Shown here in pieces: positions 43,337 through 51,613 of a stretch of 64,000 nucleotides of DNA. Position 1 is the stretch's first letter; every line of letters starts with the position of its first letter. The stretch is from assembly GCF_014642175.1 (NCBI RefSeq), contig NZ_BMIL01000010.1, forward strand, positions 98,022 through 162,021. Reading direction: 5' to 3'. The stretch is from Pedobacter quisquiliarum (lineage in GTDB: Bacteria > Bacteroidota > Bacteroidia > Sphingobacteriales > Sphingobacteriaceae). The notes beneath the pieces are model-generated. The model was not told the origin of the DNA. It worked only from the letters and a program-made list of their open reading frames with translations, and made no database searches. Made by a program: the position numbers and the translations under genes.

Positions 43337-43406
43337 TTATAGCAATTTCCGACCTTTCCTAAGCCCATCCGCTTTAAAAACCTTATCTTGTTTCAGCCTT
43401 CTACTT

Positions 43407-44489
43407 ATGTCGAATAAAGACCAGCAAATCAATGCGCTTATTGAACTTAATGATGAGCTTGAAAACTACTTCAGCAACACCATCATCCCACAACTCTTTG
43501 TAGATTCTCAGCTGATCTTGCGGAAATTTACACCGCCCGCCATGAAGCAGTTTAAATTGTCGAAATCGGATGTAGGCCGGCCCCTGGCTGATGTTATAGA
43601 TAATTTTCGCTTCCCCGCTTTTCTGGATAACATCCAACATGTTGTAGATACTGGTGAAATTCTGGAAAAAGAAATCCAGACCACCGACATGCGCTGGTAT
43701 CAGATGAACATTCTGCCTTATGTGGTTAAGAAGCTGAAGAAGACCAACGGTGTCATCATTACATTCGTAGAAGTTACCATGCGTATCAAGGACCTTAGGG
43801 AACAGGAAAAGCTGATTGCGGAACATGAAATGTTGCTGGACACCATCGCGCATGATATCAAATCACCGCTCACCAGCCTTCGACTGACCATAGAATTGTT
43901 AAAGCAGGTTCCGGAGAAAGGTATGGAGCGCTTTCCAGTATTGCTTAAAAAGGTGGAAAACAGCATGGTCAACATGCAGAAGATTATCAACGACCTCACA
44001 GATGCACGCTGGATACAGCACAAGTATCAGGCTGAGGAAGAACTCCTGAACTTCGAACACATTATTGAGGATGTGCGTTTAACCCTTGCACCGCAAATTG
44101 AGGAATCCAAAGCAATCATTAGAAGTGAGATCGAGGCATCTGAGATCACCTTTGTACGCAGAAAGCTCCGCAGCGTCGTGTATAACCTCGTTAACAATGC
44201 GATCAAATACCAGACTCCCGGTCGTCGTCCTGAAATTTCCATTAAAACGACAGCGGCAGACGGCTTTATGGTGATCAACATTGCAGATAACGGCAGGGGC
44301 ATCCCCGAAAAAGACTTCAAATCGATCTTTGGCAAATACGAGCGCCTGGTAGATGACGTTGAAGGTACCGGAATCGGACTTTATCTCGTAAAAGAAATCA
44401 TCACCAATGCTGGAGGCCACATCACTGTGGAGAGTAAAGAAGGAACAGGATCAGCTTTCAAGGTTTTCCTGAAGCTCGAAGAGGCTTAA
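43407..44489 (+). CDS. PAS-containing histidine kinase
   Basis: 360 residues, no membrane segment. An N-terminal PAS-like domain (about 20-135; LADVIDNFRFPAFLDNIQ, WYQMNILPYV) is followed by HisKA with H149 in DTIAHDIKSPLTSLRL and a HATPase domain with the N box NLVNNAIKYQ, DNGRGIPEKDFKSIFGKYERL and GTGIGLYLVKEI. The open frame extends upstream through the terminator and tRNA-Val, which rules out those starts; ATG 43407 begins MSNKDQQINAL. No adjacent response regulator, so an orphan kinase. Confidence 0.88.
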   Translation: MSNKDQQINALIELNDELENYFSNTIIPQLFVDSQLILRKFTPPAMKQFKLSKSDVGRPLADVIDNFRFPAFLDNIQHVVDTGEILEKEIQTTDMRWYQMNILPYVVKKLKKTNGVIITFVEVTMRIKDLREQEKLIAEHEMLLDTIAHDIKSPLTSLRLTIELLKQVPEKGMERFPVLLKKVENSMVNMQKIINDLTDARWIQHKYQAEEELLNFEHIIEDVRLTLAPQIEESKAIIRSEIEASEITFVRRKLRSVVYNLVNNAIKYQTPGRRPEISIKTTAADGFMVINIADNGRGIPEKDFKSIFGKYERLVDDVEGTGIGLYLVKEIITNAGGHITVESKEGTGSAFKVFLKLEEA

Positions 44490-44511
44490 TGTCTGTACGC
44501 CTGGGCAGCTG

Positions 44512-45702
44512 CTAAAAGCTTAGCTGTGCCTGTAACCGCAGTAAATTACCCATCTGGTAATTGTCCGGCAGGGCATAGTCTTCGTAACGACGCTTCGAGA
44601 AGGTGTAGCCACCCACAAGCTCCAGGTGTTCCACTGGTTGCCATTCCACGCCAAATTCAAAGTCGTTCACCTTGTAACTTCTGGCATCAAGCTCATGCTT
44701 TTTACCACCGTCATAGTATTGCGCCCGCACAAAGGGCATGATGACTTGTTTGTCTTTCCTTAGCAGGTAAGACATCATCACATAACCACCTTTTAGATTT
44801 TGCACCTCAATGGAGTCGGTTTGCTTGTTGAACTCTGGTCCTTTACCAACATTGAATTCCGCCTGGATGCCAAATGGCTTGGGGTACAACACGAAGGTCG
44901 CAGCCACCCTTTGATCTAAATAACTGCGGTCAGCAGCAGTCTTTACCCCTGAAGAGATCTGGCCTTTCGGCATAACGAACTGTCCGGTATAGCCCTGGAT
45001 GCTGGGCTCTACAATCTGATTGCCAATCTTCATCGGCCAGGTTACCCGCGCCACGGTATGCAACGCATTGTTCTGGTCCAGCTGATTGGAGGTCTGACCG
45101 TTGAACACGCCCAGCGCAAAGATGCCGTAGTCGCCACTTCCTTTTAAACCAGCATCCACCAGCTGCTTCAACATCGCGCGTTTCTCTTTTGGTGCCCAGT
45201 AAAAGAAAGCACCCAGATCACGTTCGTTTGTAAAAGCACTGTTTATACCATCGGAGCGGTCTAATGGTAAACGCACTGAACTGGATTGCATATTTTCAAA
45301 GCCATAAGGGATCTTTGTCTGACCCACGCGGATCCGGTATTCGTTTTCCGGATCAAACCCGAAGTCAAAATATGCATCCTTTAGCTGTCCGAAGTTTAAA
45401 CCACCGGAACCGGAAGCGGCAAAGTCGGGCTGAAAGTAGAAATATACCTGCTTCCCAATTTGCCCGGAGAATACCAGTCGTGCGCGGCGAATGAAAAAGC
45501 TGCTGTTACCGTTCCAGCTTTTATCACACTGGTCGCAACCCAGATCGGGATTGGACTGAAAAGCATTATAGCGGACCTGAATGTAACCTCTTAAAGAAAA
45601 GGTATCATACCACTTCGGCGGGTTTGTGTCGCTTTGTGCATTAACAATTTGGTTAAGAGAAGTTAATATTACCGCAAGAATCAGAATCCGCTTAAAGCTC
45701 AT
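44512..45702 (-). CDS. Phosphate-selective porin O/P family outer membrane protein
   Basis: 396 residues. Signal peptide MSFKRILILAVILTSLNQIVNAQ, then a 16-stranded-type barrel with OprP/OprO features: FSLRGYIQVRYNAF, FFIRRARLVFSGQIGKQVYFYFQPDFA, YRIRVGQTKIPYGFENMQSS and the end LLRLQAQLSF with terminal Phe. A CDQC pair (GCDQCDKSW) sits in an early loop. Likely takes up phosphate or polyphosphate, but many members have other substrates. Start placed 27 nt inside the longest frame at the signal peptide. Confidence 0.85.
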   Translation of the reverse strand: MSFKRILILAVILTSLNQIVNAQSDTNPPKWYDTFSLRGYIQVRYNAFQSNPDLGCDQCDKSWNGNSSFFIRRARLVFSGQIGKQVYFYFQPDFAASGSGGLNFGQLKDAYFDFGFDPENEYRIRVGQTKIPYGFENMQSSSVRLPLDRSDGINSAFTNERDLGAFFYWAPKEKRAMLKQLVDAGLKGSGDYGIFALGVFNGQTSNQLDQNNALHTVARVTWPMKIGNQIVEPSIQGYTGQFVMPKGQISSGVKTAADRSYLDQRVAATFVLYPKPFGIQAEFNVGKGPEFNKQTDSIEVQNLKGGYVMMSYLLRKDKQVIMPFVRAQYYDGGKKHELDARSYKVNDFEFGVEWQPVEHLELVGGYTFSKRRYEDYALPDNYQMGNLLRLQAQLSF

Positions 45703-45804
45703 TGTAAAGTCTATGTTAAGAAGTTGCAAAGAAAAGACCTAAACGTCAATTCCGTGCACATCCTAAAAGATTTAACTACAGCGATTAAAGTAATGGCAAA
45801 TGGG

Positions 45805-46530
45805 TTAAGAAAGCACCTCTTCAAGCACCTGATGTGCGCGGATTTCACCGAAAGATGCGGTATGAAGGGTATAAAAAAGCAGGATCTTGTTTAATATAGA
45901 GCGCCTGTCCACTTTGCTAAGTTGCAATTCCTGTAGCTTTTCCATCGGTACGCTGAACAGCGCAATGAAGATCAATGCATCTGTTCTATCCATGTAGTAG
46001 GGGTGGATGGGAGGCCTGCTGCTGAATGCACCTTCCTGAAGATCGAAGAAATGTTGGTCAATCCTGCTTTCTGTGCTGGGTGCGAAACCCAGATATCGGG
46101 TAAGTTTTAATAGAAAAGCGAGGTGAAAATTAATACTGGCATCGGTCGTTTCATCAAACCAGGCAATGCTGCTGTATATAAAATCAAACAGTTGTTCGTC
46201 TGTGTGTTGTTGTCTGATGCTTTTATAAAGCACTTCGTTCAGGAACATCACGATGGTACTTTTAATAATATCGTAGGGAATGCTGCGGAAAACAGGGGAG
46301 GGCTGCACTTCTTTGATCCGCTGAATGCCGGTATTCGCCTTGAAATACACCACCATTTCCAGCAAATGCAAGGGCTGAAGCATGTTCATGTTGACCTTTG
46401 CTTTCGCCTTACGTACGCCATTGATGATGTACGACTGGATCCCGAACTTCTCCGTAAAAACCTGCACCACTACACCCGTATCCCCATAGAAGGTGGTTTT
46501 CAGTACAATTCCGCGGGTTTTGTGCAGCAT
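45805..46530 (-). CDS. recO: DNA repair protein RecO
   Basis: Recombination mediator that loads RecA onto SSB-coated DNA with RecR. 241 residues: N-terminal OB fold (MLHKTRGIVLKTTFYGDTGVVVQVFTE, YIINGVRKAKAKVNMNML) and a helical C-terminal part. The four-Cys zinc site seen in some RecO proteins is absent. Start ATG 46530 matches the family; a -7 element sits 14 nt upstream and would lie inside the longer frame. Confidence 0.92.
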   Translation of the reverse strand: MLHKTRGIVLKTTFYGDTGVVVQVFTEKFGIQSYIINGVRKAKAKVNMNMLQPLHLLEMVVYFKANTGIQRIKEVQPSPVFRSIPYDIIKSTIVMFLNEVLYKSIRQQHTDEQLFDFIYSSIAWFDETTDASINFHLAFLLKLTRYLGFAPSTESRIDQHFFDLQEGAFSSRPPIHPYYMDRTDALIFIALFSVPMEKLQELQLSKVDRRSILNKILLFYTLHTASFGEIRAHQVLEEVLS

Positions 46531-46544
46531 GTGATCCTTTTGAA

Positions 46545-46552
46545 CAAAGATA
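46545..46552 (-). promoter_or_regulatory. Promoter -7 element for recO
   Basis: On the minus strand this reads TATCTTTG, exact TAnnTTTG, 14 nt before the recO ATG. It supports the shorter start. Confidence 0.6.
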
Positions 46553-46557
46553 GTTAA

Positions 46558-46590
46558 TTTGCCTGAACCCAGATTTATCAAGTACTTTTG
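46558..46590 (+). promoter_or_regulatory. Promoter of rlmF
   Basis: TTTG at 46558-46561 and TACTTTTG at 46583-46590, spacer 21 bp, 17 nt before the ATG. Lies back to back with the recO promoter. Confidence 0.65.
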
Positions 46591-46607
46591 CAGCAAGAAC
46601 ACAATTT

Positions 46608-47513
46608 ATGAGCGAAGCAAAGGAAGAAAAGAAGAATCTGCATCCCCGGAACAAACACCGTTCACGATATGATTTTGCCGCCCTGGTAAAGGCAGAACCT
46701 GCGCTTCGTGACTTCATTCACCTTAATCCATATGGCGATGAGTCTGTAGATTTTGCAGATCCCCGTGCAGTGAAAACCTTAAACGGTGCCTTACTCAAGC
46801 ACTTCTATGGCATTTCCCACTGGGATATTCCGGAAGGCTATCTTTGTCCGCCAGTACCTGGCCGCGCAGATTATATCCATTACCTGGCAGATTTAATCGC
46901 CGAAAGCAATGGGGGTGTTGTGCCAACAGGACGCTCCATCAAAGTACTGGATATTGGAGTAGGCGCAAACTGCATCTATCCAATTGTGGGCCATCAGGAA
47001 TATGGGTGGACCTTTGTCGGTTCCGATGTGGACCGTACAGCCGTAAAAGCTGCGCAAAACATCGTTGCAGCGAACCCGCCATTACAGGCTGCAGTGCAAA
47101 TAAGACTGCAGGAAAACAAAGGGCAGATCTTCAAGGGCATCATTAAAGCAGGGGAGCGCTTCAACCTGACCATGTGCAATCCACCCTTCCATGCTTCTGC
47201 AGAAGAGGCGGCGGCGGGTTCTGGCCGTAAGCTTCGTAACCTCGGCAAGCAAAGTAAAGTGCTGAACTTCGGCGGGCAGCAGGTGGAGCTGTGGTGTGAA
47301 GGCGGCGAACAGGCTTTTGTTCGTAAAATGGTTTTTGAAAGTGCAGAAATGGAGAAAGGAAAGACCTGGTACACCAGCCTTGTTTCTAAAAGCAGTAGCC
47401 TGCCCGGCATTTACAATGCATTGGAAAAAGCAAAGGCCACTTCGGTGCGTAGCATCGAAATGGCCCAAGGTCAAAAAATAAGCAGGTTTGTGGCCTGGAA
47501 TTTCGGTATTTAG
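46608..47513 (+). CDS. rlmF: 23S rRNA (adenine-1618 N6)-methyltransferase
   Basis: SAM-dependent methyltransferase acting on A1618 of 23S rRNA. 301 residues. The N-terminal KKNLHPRNKHRSRYDFAALVKAEPALRDFI is typical of RlmF. SAM motif I is VLDIGVGANCIYPIVG, and the catalytic motif IV is CNPPFHAS, characteristic of N6-adenine enzymes. It overlaps the convergent sigma factor gene by 4 nt. Confidence 0.95.
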   Translation: MSEAKEEKKNLHPRNKHRSRYDFAALVKAEPALRDFIHLNPYGDESVDFADPRAVKTLNGALLKHFYGISHWDIPEGYLCPPVPGRADYIHYLADLIAESNGGVVPTGRSIKVLDIGVGANCIYPIVGHQEYGWTFVGSDVDRTAVKAAQNIVAANPPLQAAVQIRLQENKGQIFKGIIKAGERFNLTMCNPPFHASAEEAAAGSGRKLRNLGKQSKVLNFGGQQVELWCEGGEQAFVRKMVFESAEMEKGKTWYTSLVSKSSSLPGIYNALEKAKATSVRSIEMAQGQKISRFVAWNFGI

Positions 47514-48043
47514 GCTACCTGTTCCTGATCCTCTGCCATTTTAGAATAAATTCTAAGCTGTTTCTTTAAGATTTGTCTTGCAACATGGATGCGGGTTTTA
47601 ACCGTTCCAATTGGAATCTTCAATTCATCTGCAATCTCGTGGTATTTGTAGCCTTCAAAGTACTTAATGAAGGGCGTATAATATTCTGGTTGAAGTTTCG
47701 AAAGTGCTTTGTAGATATCATCCATCACGAATTTACCTTCACTGCCGTTCATAGATGCACTAAGGAACAATTTATCGGAAGTCAGGTCATCCGTCACCGT
47801 CATTATGCGATCGGTTTTAGAGCTCTTTCTGTAGTTGTTGATGAAGGTATTACGCATGATGGTATATAACCATGCTTTCAGGTTTGTTCCTTCTTTAAAC
47901 TGACTGGAATAGTTGATGGCCTTTAGCATTGTTTCCTGAAACAGGTCGTTCGCATCATCGGTATCTTTAGTGAATGAGAACGCAAAAGAGAATAAAGAAT
48001 CTTTATGACTAAAAATGTTTAAGTTGAATGCTTTAGTATCCAT
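47510..48043 (-). CDS. ECF-type RNA polymerase sigma factor
   Basis: 177 residues with region 2 (LFSFAFSFTKDTDDANDLFQETMLKA, then NLKAWLYTIMRNTFINNYRK) and region 4 (ALSKLQPEYYTPFIKYFEGYKYHEIADELKIPIGTVKTRIHVARQILKKQL). No anti-sigma gene is adjacent. It is divergent from the DACNV/DAC-like gene with a 77-bp shared control region, so it could regulate that gene or itself; this is inference. Confidence 0.92.
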   Translation of the reverse strand: MDTKAFNLNIFSHKDSLFSFAFSFTKDTDDANDLFQETMLKAINYSSQFKEGTNLKAWLYTIMRNTFINNYRKSSKTDRIMTVTDDLTSDKLFLSASMNGSEGKFVMDDIYKALSKLQPEYYTPFIKYFEGYKYHEIADELKIPIGTVKTRIHVARQILKKQLRIYSKMAEDQEQVA

Positions 48044-48120
48044 TGTTTAATTATTTTGGTTGATAGATAAACAAATAATAACAATTGACATACCAATTTT
48101 TTTTATTTTAACTTTATCCC

Positions 48121-49263
48121 ATGAAATATCAAATCACGTATCAGGCGGCCATCGTTATAGCTTCTCAGGTTGAGTCGATCTTTAATGAGCACTTGCGTTT
48201 GGCCAAGGATCGTGGGGAGATAGACCTGGCACCATTACCCGAAGCAGGCATCGTCCAAATGATCATCGATGCGGCATTTTGGGCGAGCCTAAGGAAGGAA
48301 GAAGGGCACTCGCCAAAGATATCCCTGGCCTTCGTAGCCCCTGCACAAGCGGGAAATCCCCTTGTTTTCAAGCAACCACTGGCACTCACCTCATCGGCGC
48401 TGGCCAAGATCGCCCCCGGTGTAGAACGGGCTGGTATACACCTGGGTGTATGGCATGAGGATGGCGAAGTTTACATCTGGGGAACCACCACCAGCATCCC
48501 CAATTTCTGTTTTGTGGTCGACGTTTCCGAGCCCAGTTTACTGGTGATCAAACACCGCCGCTTTTCCGGTTTTGGCAAGTTTACCAACGTCGCTGTACTA
48601 AAAGGAGAGCAAATTAAGATCGTTGATTCCGACAGTGCGACCATGCCAGATACACCACAGTTAGTATTATCGTTACTTGATCTTACTGCACCTTCTTACT
48701 GGAATGATGCTGTAAACGTAATGATCCAGCTGGCGGTATCCATGCGGGCCCACCAACGTGGTGGAACATTGCTCGTCGTATCTTCTAAAAATAACAACTG
48801 GCTGCACTCCATCATCAAGCCATTTCAGTATGGCGTACAACCGGCATTCTCCGGACTGTCCAAATTATTGAATCAGGACCGGAAGGAAGCGAGTCAGATC
48901 TTCTGGCAAACGGCACTCCGCCGTGAGGTCGAACACATGGCTGGCCTTACCGCTGTAGATGGTGCAACCATCGTCAACGAGAACTATGATCTGCTGGCTT
49001 TCGGTGCGAAGATTGGCCGTGCCAAGGGTAAGGAGACCGTTGACGACATCATTCTTATTGAGCCGGTATTTGGTGGCGGCGCAGTCGTAATGCCTGCGGC
49101 AAAGATTGGCGGTACCCGGCACCTTTCTGCCGCCCAGTTCGTGAACGATCAGCACGACGCACTCGCAATGGTTGCCTCCCAGGATGGGCATTATACCATG
49201 TTCAGCTGGTCTGCATCCCGCGACATGGTACAGGCACACCGCATTGACACTTTATTGCTTTAA
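48121..49263 (+). CDS. DACNV sensor plus DAC-like nucleotidyl cyclase domain protein
   Basis: 380 residues, no signal peptide. The N-terminal part (about 1-260) matches my memory of the DACNV sensor domain found fused to diadenylate cyclases. The C-terminal part (about 265-380) resembles the DAC domain that makes c-di-AMP from two ATP: D280-G281-A282 in TAVDGATIVNENYDLLAFGAKI and G331-T-R-H-L335 where DAC enzymes have GTRHR. The spacing between motifs (53 residues) is longer than the usual 32-33, and the last Arg of RHR is Leu. So it may be a variant or altered-product enzyme, or an inactive binder. TAACTTTA, near the -7 consensus, lies just before the ATG. Confidence 0.7.
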   Translation: MKYQITYQAAIVIASQVESIFNEHLRLAKDRGEIDLAPLPEAGIVQMIIDAAFWASLRKEEGHSPKISLAFVAPAQAGNPLVFKQPLALTSSALAKIAPGVERAGIHLGVWHEDGEVYIWGTTTSIPNFCFVVDVSEPSLLVIKHRRFSGFGKFTNVAVLKGEQIKIVDSDSATMPDTPQLVLSLLDLTAPSYWNDAVNVMIQLAVSMRAHQRGGTLLVVSSKNNNWLHSIIKPFQYGVQPAFSGLSKLLNQDRKEASQIFWQTALRREVEHMAGLTAVDGATIVNENYDLLAFGAKIGRAKGKETVDDIILIEPVFGGGAVVMPAAKIGGTRHLSAAQFVNDQHDALAMVASQDGHYTMFSWSASRDMVQAHRIDTLLL

Positions 49264-49294
49264 TCGAGCGAAAACCACGAAAAATTTCAGGGCA

Positions 49295-49323
49295 TAAAAA
49301 ATCCCGGTGGGTAGCACCGGGAT
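49295..49323 (-). terminator. Terminator for the minus-strand small ORF
   Basis: A 9-bp perfect stem (49301-49309 with 49315-49323), loop GGTAG. The T6 run is on the minus-strand side, so it terminates leftward transcription from 49350-49508 rather than the DAC-like gene. Confidence 0.75.
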
Positions 49324-49349
49324 AAAAATCAATTAATGTTTTTCAACTC

Positions 49350-49508
49350 CTATGAAAATACAATGGCGCCAGTGATGACAGCCAAGAGCATAATCAGCAT
49401 CACAATACGATCTGCAAAGATCCATTGCTGTTTACTTAATGCTTGCTCAATCTTCTCCTCACGATGCCTCGCATAGCTCGGAAAAACAGGATTTAATTTG
49501 ATTAACAT
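49350..49508 (-). CDS. Small single-helix membrane protein
   Basis: 52 residues starting MLIKLNPVFPSYARHREEKI, with a charged amphipathic first half and one hydrophobic helix (about residues 34-51, VMLIMLLAVITGAIVFS). An intrinsic terminator follows 27 nt after the stop on the same strand, which supports real expression. It lies about 145 nt after the amino-acid permease gene on the same strand and may be its operon partner. No family recognised; no clear ribosome-binding site. Confidence 0.55.
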   Translation of the reverse strand: MLIKLNPVFPSYARHREEKIEQALSKQQWIFADRIVMLIMLLAVITGAIVFS

Positions 49509-49653
49509 AGGTAGATGATTAAGATGTACTTATGCAGATACAAAGTGTGCGCCAAAGTACTGTCCCCCTGGCAAATAATCCTAAGTTTTAGTTTTTCTAA
49601 ACAAGCTTAACTAAACTGTTAATGTTGTGCTTTTTATACAAGCAAATTGCCTG

Positions 49654-51114
49654 CTATTCCGAAGATCCTTTTTCTGCCAGGCTTTTTCTCAGGACACTAT
49701 TCTTTTTACCGTATCCAAAATAAATCGCCATACCAAGTGCTAACCAAACCAGCAATCGCAACCAGGTATCACCAGGTAAAAACAACATCATCCCCAGACA
49801 TACGAGAATGCCCAGAATTGGTATGAAAGGTACAAGCGGTACCCGGAATGGTCTCACCGCATCGGGATCTGTCTTTCTCAAGATCAGAATCCCTACACAT
49901 ACCATTAAGAAGGCCAGCAAGGTACCAATGCTGGTCATCTCACCAACCACACGCATCGGCACTAGCGCCGCGAAGGTCGCAATGAAAGCGCAAAGCAAGA
50001 TGTTGGATTTATAAGGGGTTTTATATTTGCTGTGTACCTCGGAAAAGACCTTCGGTAGCAAGCCATCGCGACTGATGGAGTAGAACATTCTGGACTGAGC
50101 CATTAGATCCACCAGGATCACCGAGGTATAACCAACCAGGATGGCAAGAATCACGGCCTGACTGATCCAGTTTATCGGCGTATTCTGCAAGGCGATTGCA
50201 ACGGGGGCACCGCTGTTTGCAAATTCTTTATAGTTTGCCAGTCCGGTAAGCACGTGTGCAAAAACACCGAACAAAACGGTACAAACCAGCAGGGAGCCCA
50301 AAATACCAATCGGCAGATCTCTTGCCGGTTTCTTCGTTTCTTGTGCTGAAGCCGCCACAGCATCAAAGCCGATGAACACAAAGAAGACCAGTGCGGCACC
50401 ACGAAGGATACCAGACCAGCCATATTCACCAAAGGTGCCGGTGTTCTGCGGGATGTAAGGTTGATAATTTTCCGGATTGATGTACTTCCAACCCATGGCA
50501 ATGAAAACCACAACCACACCAACCTTCAGAAACACAATTATGCCGTTCACAATCGCCGAACCTTTTGCACCACGAATCACCACCATCGTCATGATGATCA
50601 CGATCAGTGCTGCAGGAATGTTTATCCAGCCGCTCACCATACGACCATCGGCAAGTTGTGCCGTCTCAAATGGCGACATGGTCAGTTGTGCCGGCAAGTA
50701 TATGTTAAAGGAAGAAAGAAACTTCGTGAGGTACTGCGACCAGCTTACCGCAACGGTCGCACAGCCAATAGAGTACTCCAAAACCAGATCCCAGCCGATG
50801 ATCCAGGCAAAGAATTCACCCATCGTGGCGTAAGAATAAGTGTAAGCACTTCCGGCGACCGGAATCATAGAAGCAAACTCCGCATAACATAAAGCAGCAA
50901 GCCCGCAACCCAATGCCGCAATGAAAAAGGAAATCGTTACCGCAGGACCGGCATAAGTGGCTGCAGCAAGGCCGGTTATGGAAAACAGGCCCGCACCTAA
51001 GGTAAGTCCTACCCCGATGAGTATCAGGTTAAAAGGCCCTAAAGAGCGCTTCAGGGAATGTTCGTTGCTCTCGTTTGCTTCAACGAGAATCTGATCTATG
51101 GATTTCTTTAGCAT
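49654..51114 (-). CDS. APC-family amino acid permease (CAT-like)
   Basis: 486 residues with about 12-14 membrane helices. The first helix holds the APC substrate motif VGLTLGAGLFSITG; GPAVTISFFIAALGCGLAALCYAEF and IPVAGSAYTYSYATMGEFFAWIIGWDL match the cationic-amino-acid-transporter-like branch (YfnA/CAT). Start taken at MLKKSIDQI, eight codons into the longest frame; a -7 element on the minus strand lies about 22 nt upstream of it, which supports this. Substrate is inferred only at family level. Confidence 0.88.
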   Translation of the reverse strand: MLKKSIDQILVEANESNEHSLKRSLGPFNLILIGVGLTLGAGLFSITGLAAATYAGPAVTISFFIAALGCGLAALCYAEFASMIPVAGSAYTYSYATMGEFFAWIIGWDLVLEYSIGCATVAVSWSQYLTKFLSSFNIYLPAQLTMSPFETAQLADGRMVSGWINIPAALIVIIMTMVVIRGAKGSAIVNGIIVFLKVGVVVVFIAMGWKYINPENYQPYIPQNTGTFGEYGWSGILRGAALVFFVFIGFDAVAASAQETKKPARDLPIGILGSLLVCTVLFGVFAHVLTGLANYKEFANSGAPVAIALQNTPINWISQAVILAILVGYTSVILVDLMAQSRMFYSISRDGLLPKVFSEVHSKYKTPYKSNILLCAFIATFAALVPMRVVGEMTSIGTLLAFLMVCVGILILRKTDPDAVRPFRVPLVPFIPILGILVCLGMMLFLPGDTWLRLLVWLALGMAIYFGYGKKNSVLRKSLAEKGSSE

Positions 51115-51135
51115 AAAGAATATGAAAATAGTCGA

Positions 51136-51143
51136 CAAAAGTA
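51136..51143 (-). promoter_or_regulatory. Promoter -7 element for the amino acid permease
   Basis: On the minus strand this reads TACTTTTG, exact TAnnTTTG, about 21 nt before ATG 51114. It overlaps the longer frame's start, arguing against it. Confidence 0.55.
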
Positions 51144-51244
51144 GTCGATGATCACTTATTAACCATATAAAATTCTGTCTAAATTTTATTAAACTGATAA
51201 TCAGATACTTGAATTTAACTTTATGATTAATACAGTACTATGTA

Positions 51245-51276
51245 TTGCATATTACTATACGAAACATATATCTTTG
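51245..51276 (+). promoter_or_regulatory. Promoter of the PadR-PspC operon
   Basis: TTG at 51245-51247 and TATCTTTG at 51269-51276, spacer 21 bp. The -7 element ends 4 nt before the PadR ATG at 51281, so the mRNA would be nearly leaderless. Confidence 0.65.
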
Positions 51277-51280
51277 TTAT

Positions 51281-51613
51281 ATGATAGCAGAAAATACGCA
51301 AACACAAATGCGCAAGGGCATACTCGAATATTGTGTGCTTCTCATAATATCGAAAGGAGAGATCTATGCTTCTGATATTATTGCGGAACTAAAGAAGGCC
51401 AAATTGCTCGTGGTAGAGGGTACACTTTACCCTTTACTAACCCGGTTGAAGAATAACGGCTTGTTGAGCTACAACTGGGTGGAGTCTACCTCCGGGCCGC
51501 CCAGGAAGTATTATCTGCTTACCGCAGAAGGAAAAGAAATCTTAAATAAACTGGACATCACCTGGATGGAGTTGTCTTATGCCATTGAAACCTCAAAACA
51601 AACCAAATCATGA
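51281..51613 (+). CDS. PadR-family transcriptional regulator
   Basis: 110 residues. The winged-helix PadR domain is clear: QMRKGILEYCVLLIISKGEIYASDIIAELKKAKLLVVEGTLYPLLTRLKNNGLL and the wing STSGPPRKYYLLTAEGKE. ATG 51281 gives the usual short N-terminus; the upstream ATG at 51245 would overlap the promoter. Its stop overlaps the PspC gene start by 4 nt (ATGA), so it probably regulates its own operon. Confidence 0.92.
   Translation: MIAENTQTQMRKGILEYCVLLIISKGEIYASDIIAELKKAKLLVVEGTLYPLLTRLKNNGLLSYNWVESTSGPPRKYYLLTAEGKEILNKLDITWMELSYAIETSKQTKS

Noticed and set aside
43146..43406. Upstream extension of the PAS kinase through tRNA-Val
   Set aside because: The region encodes a tRNA and a terminator hairpin.
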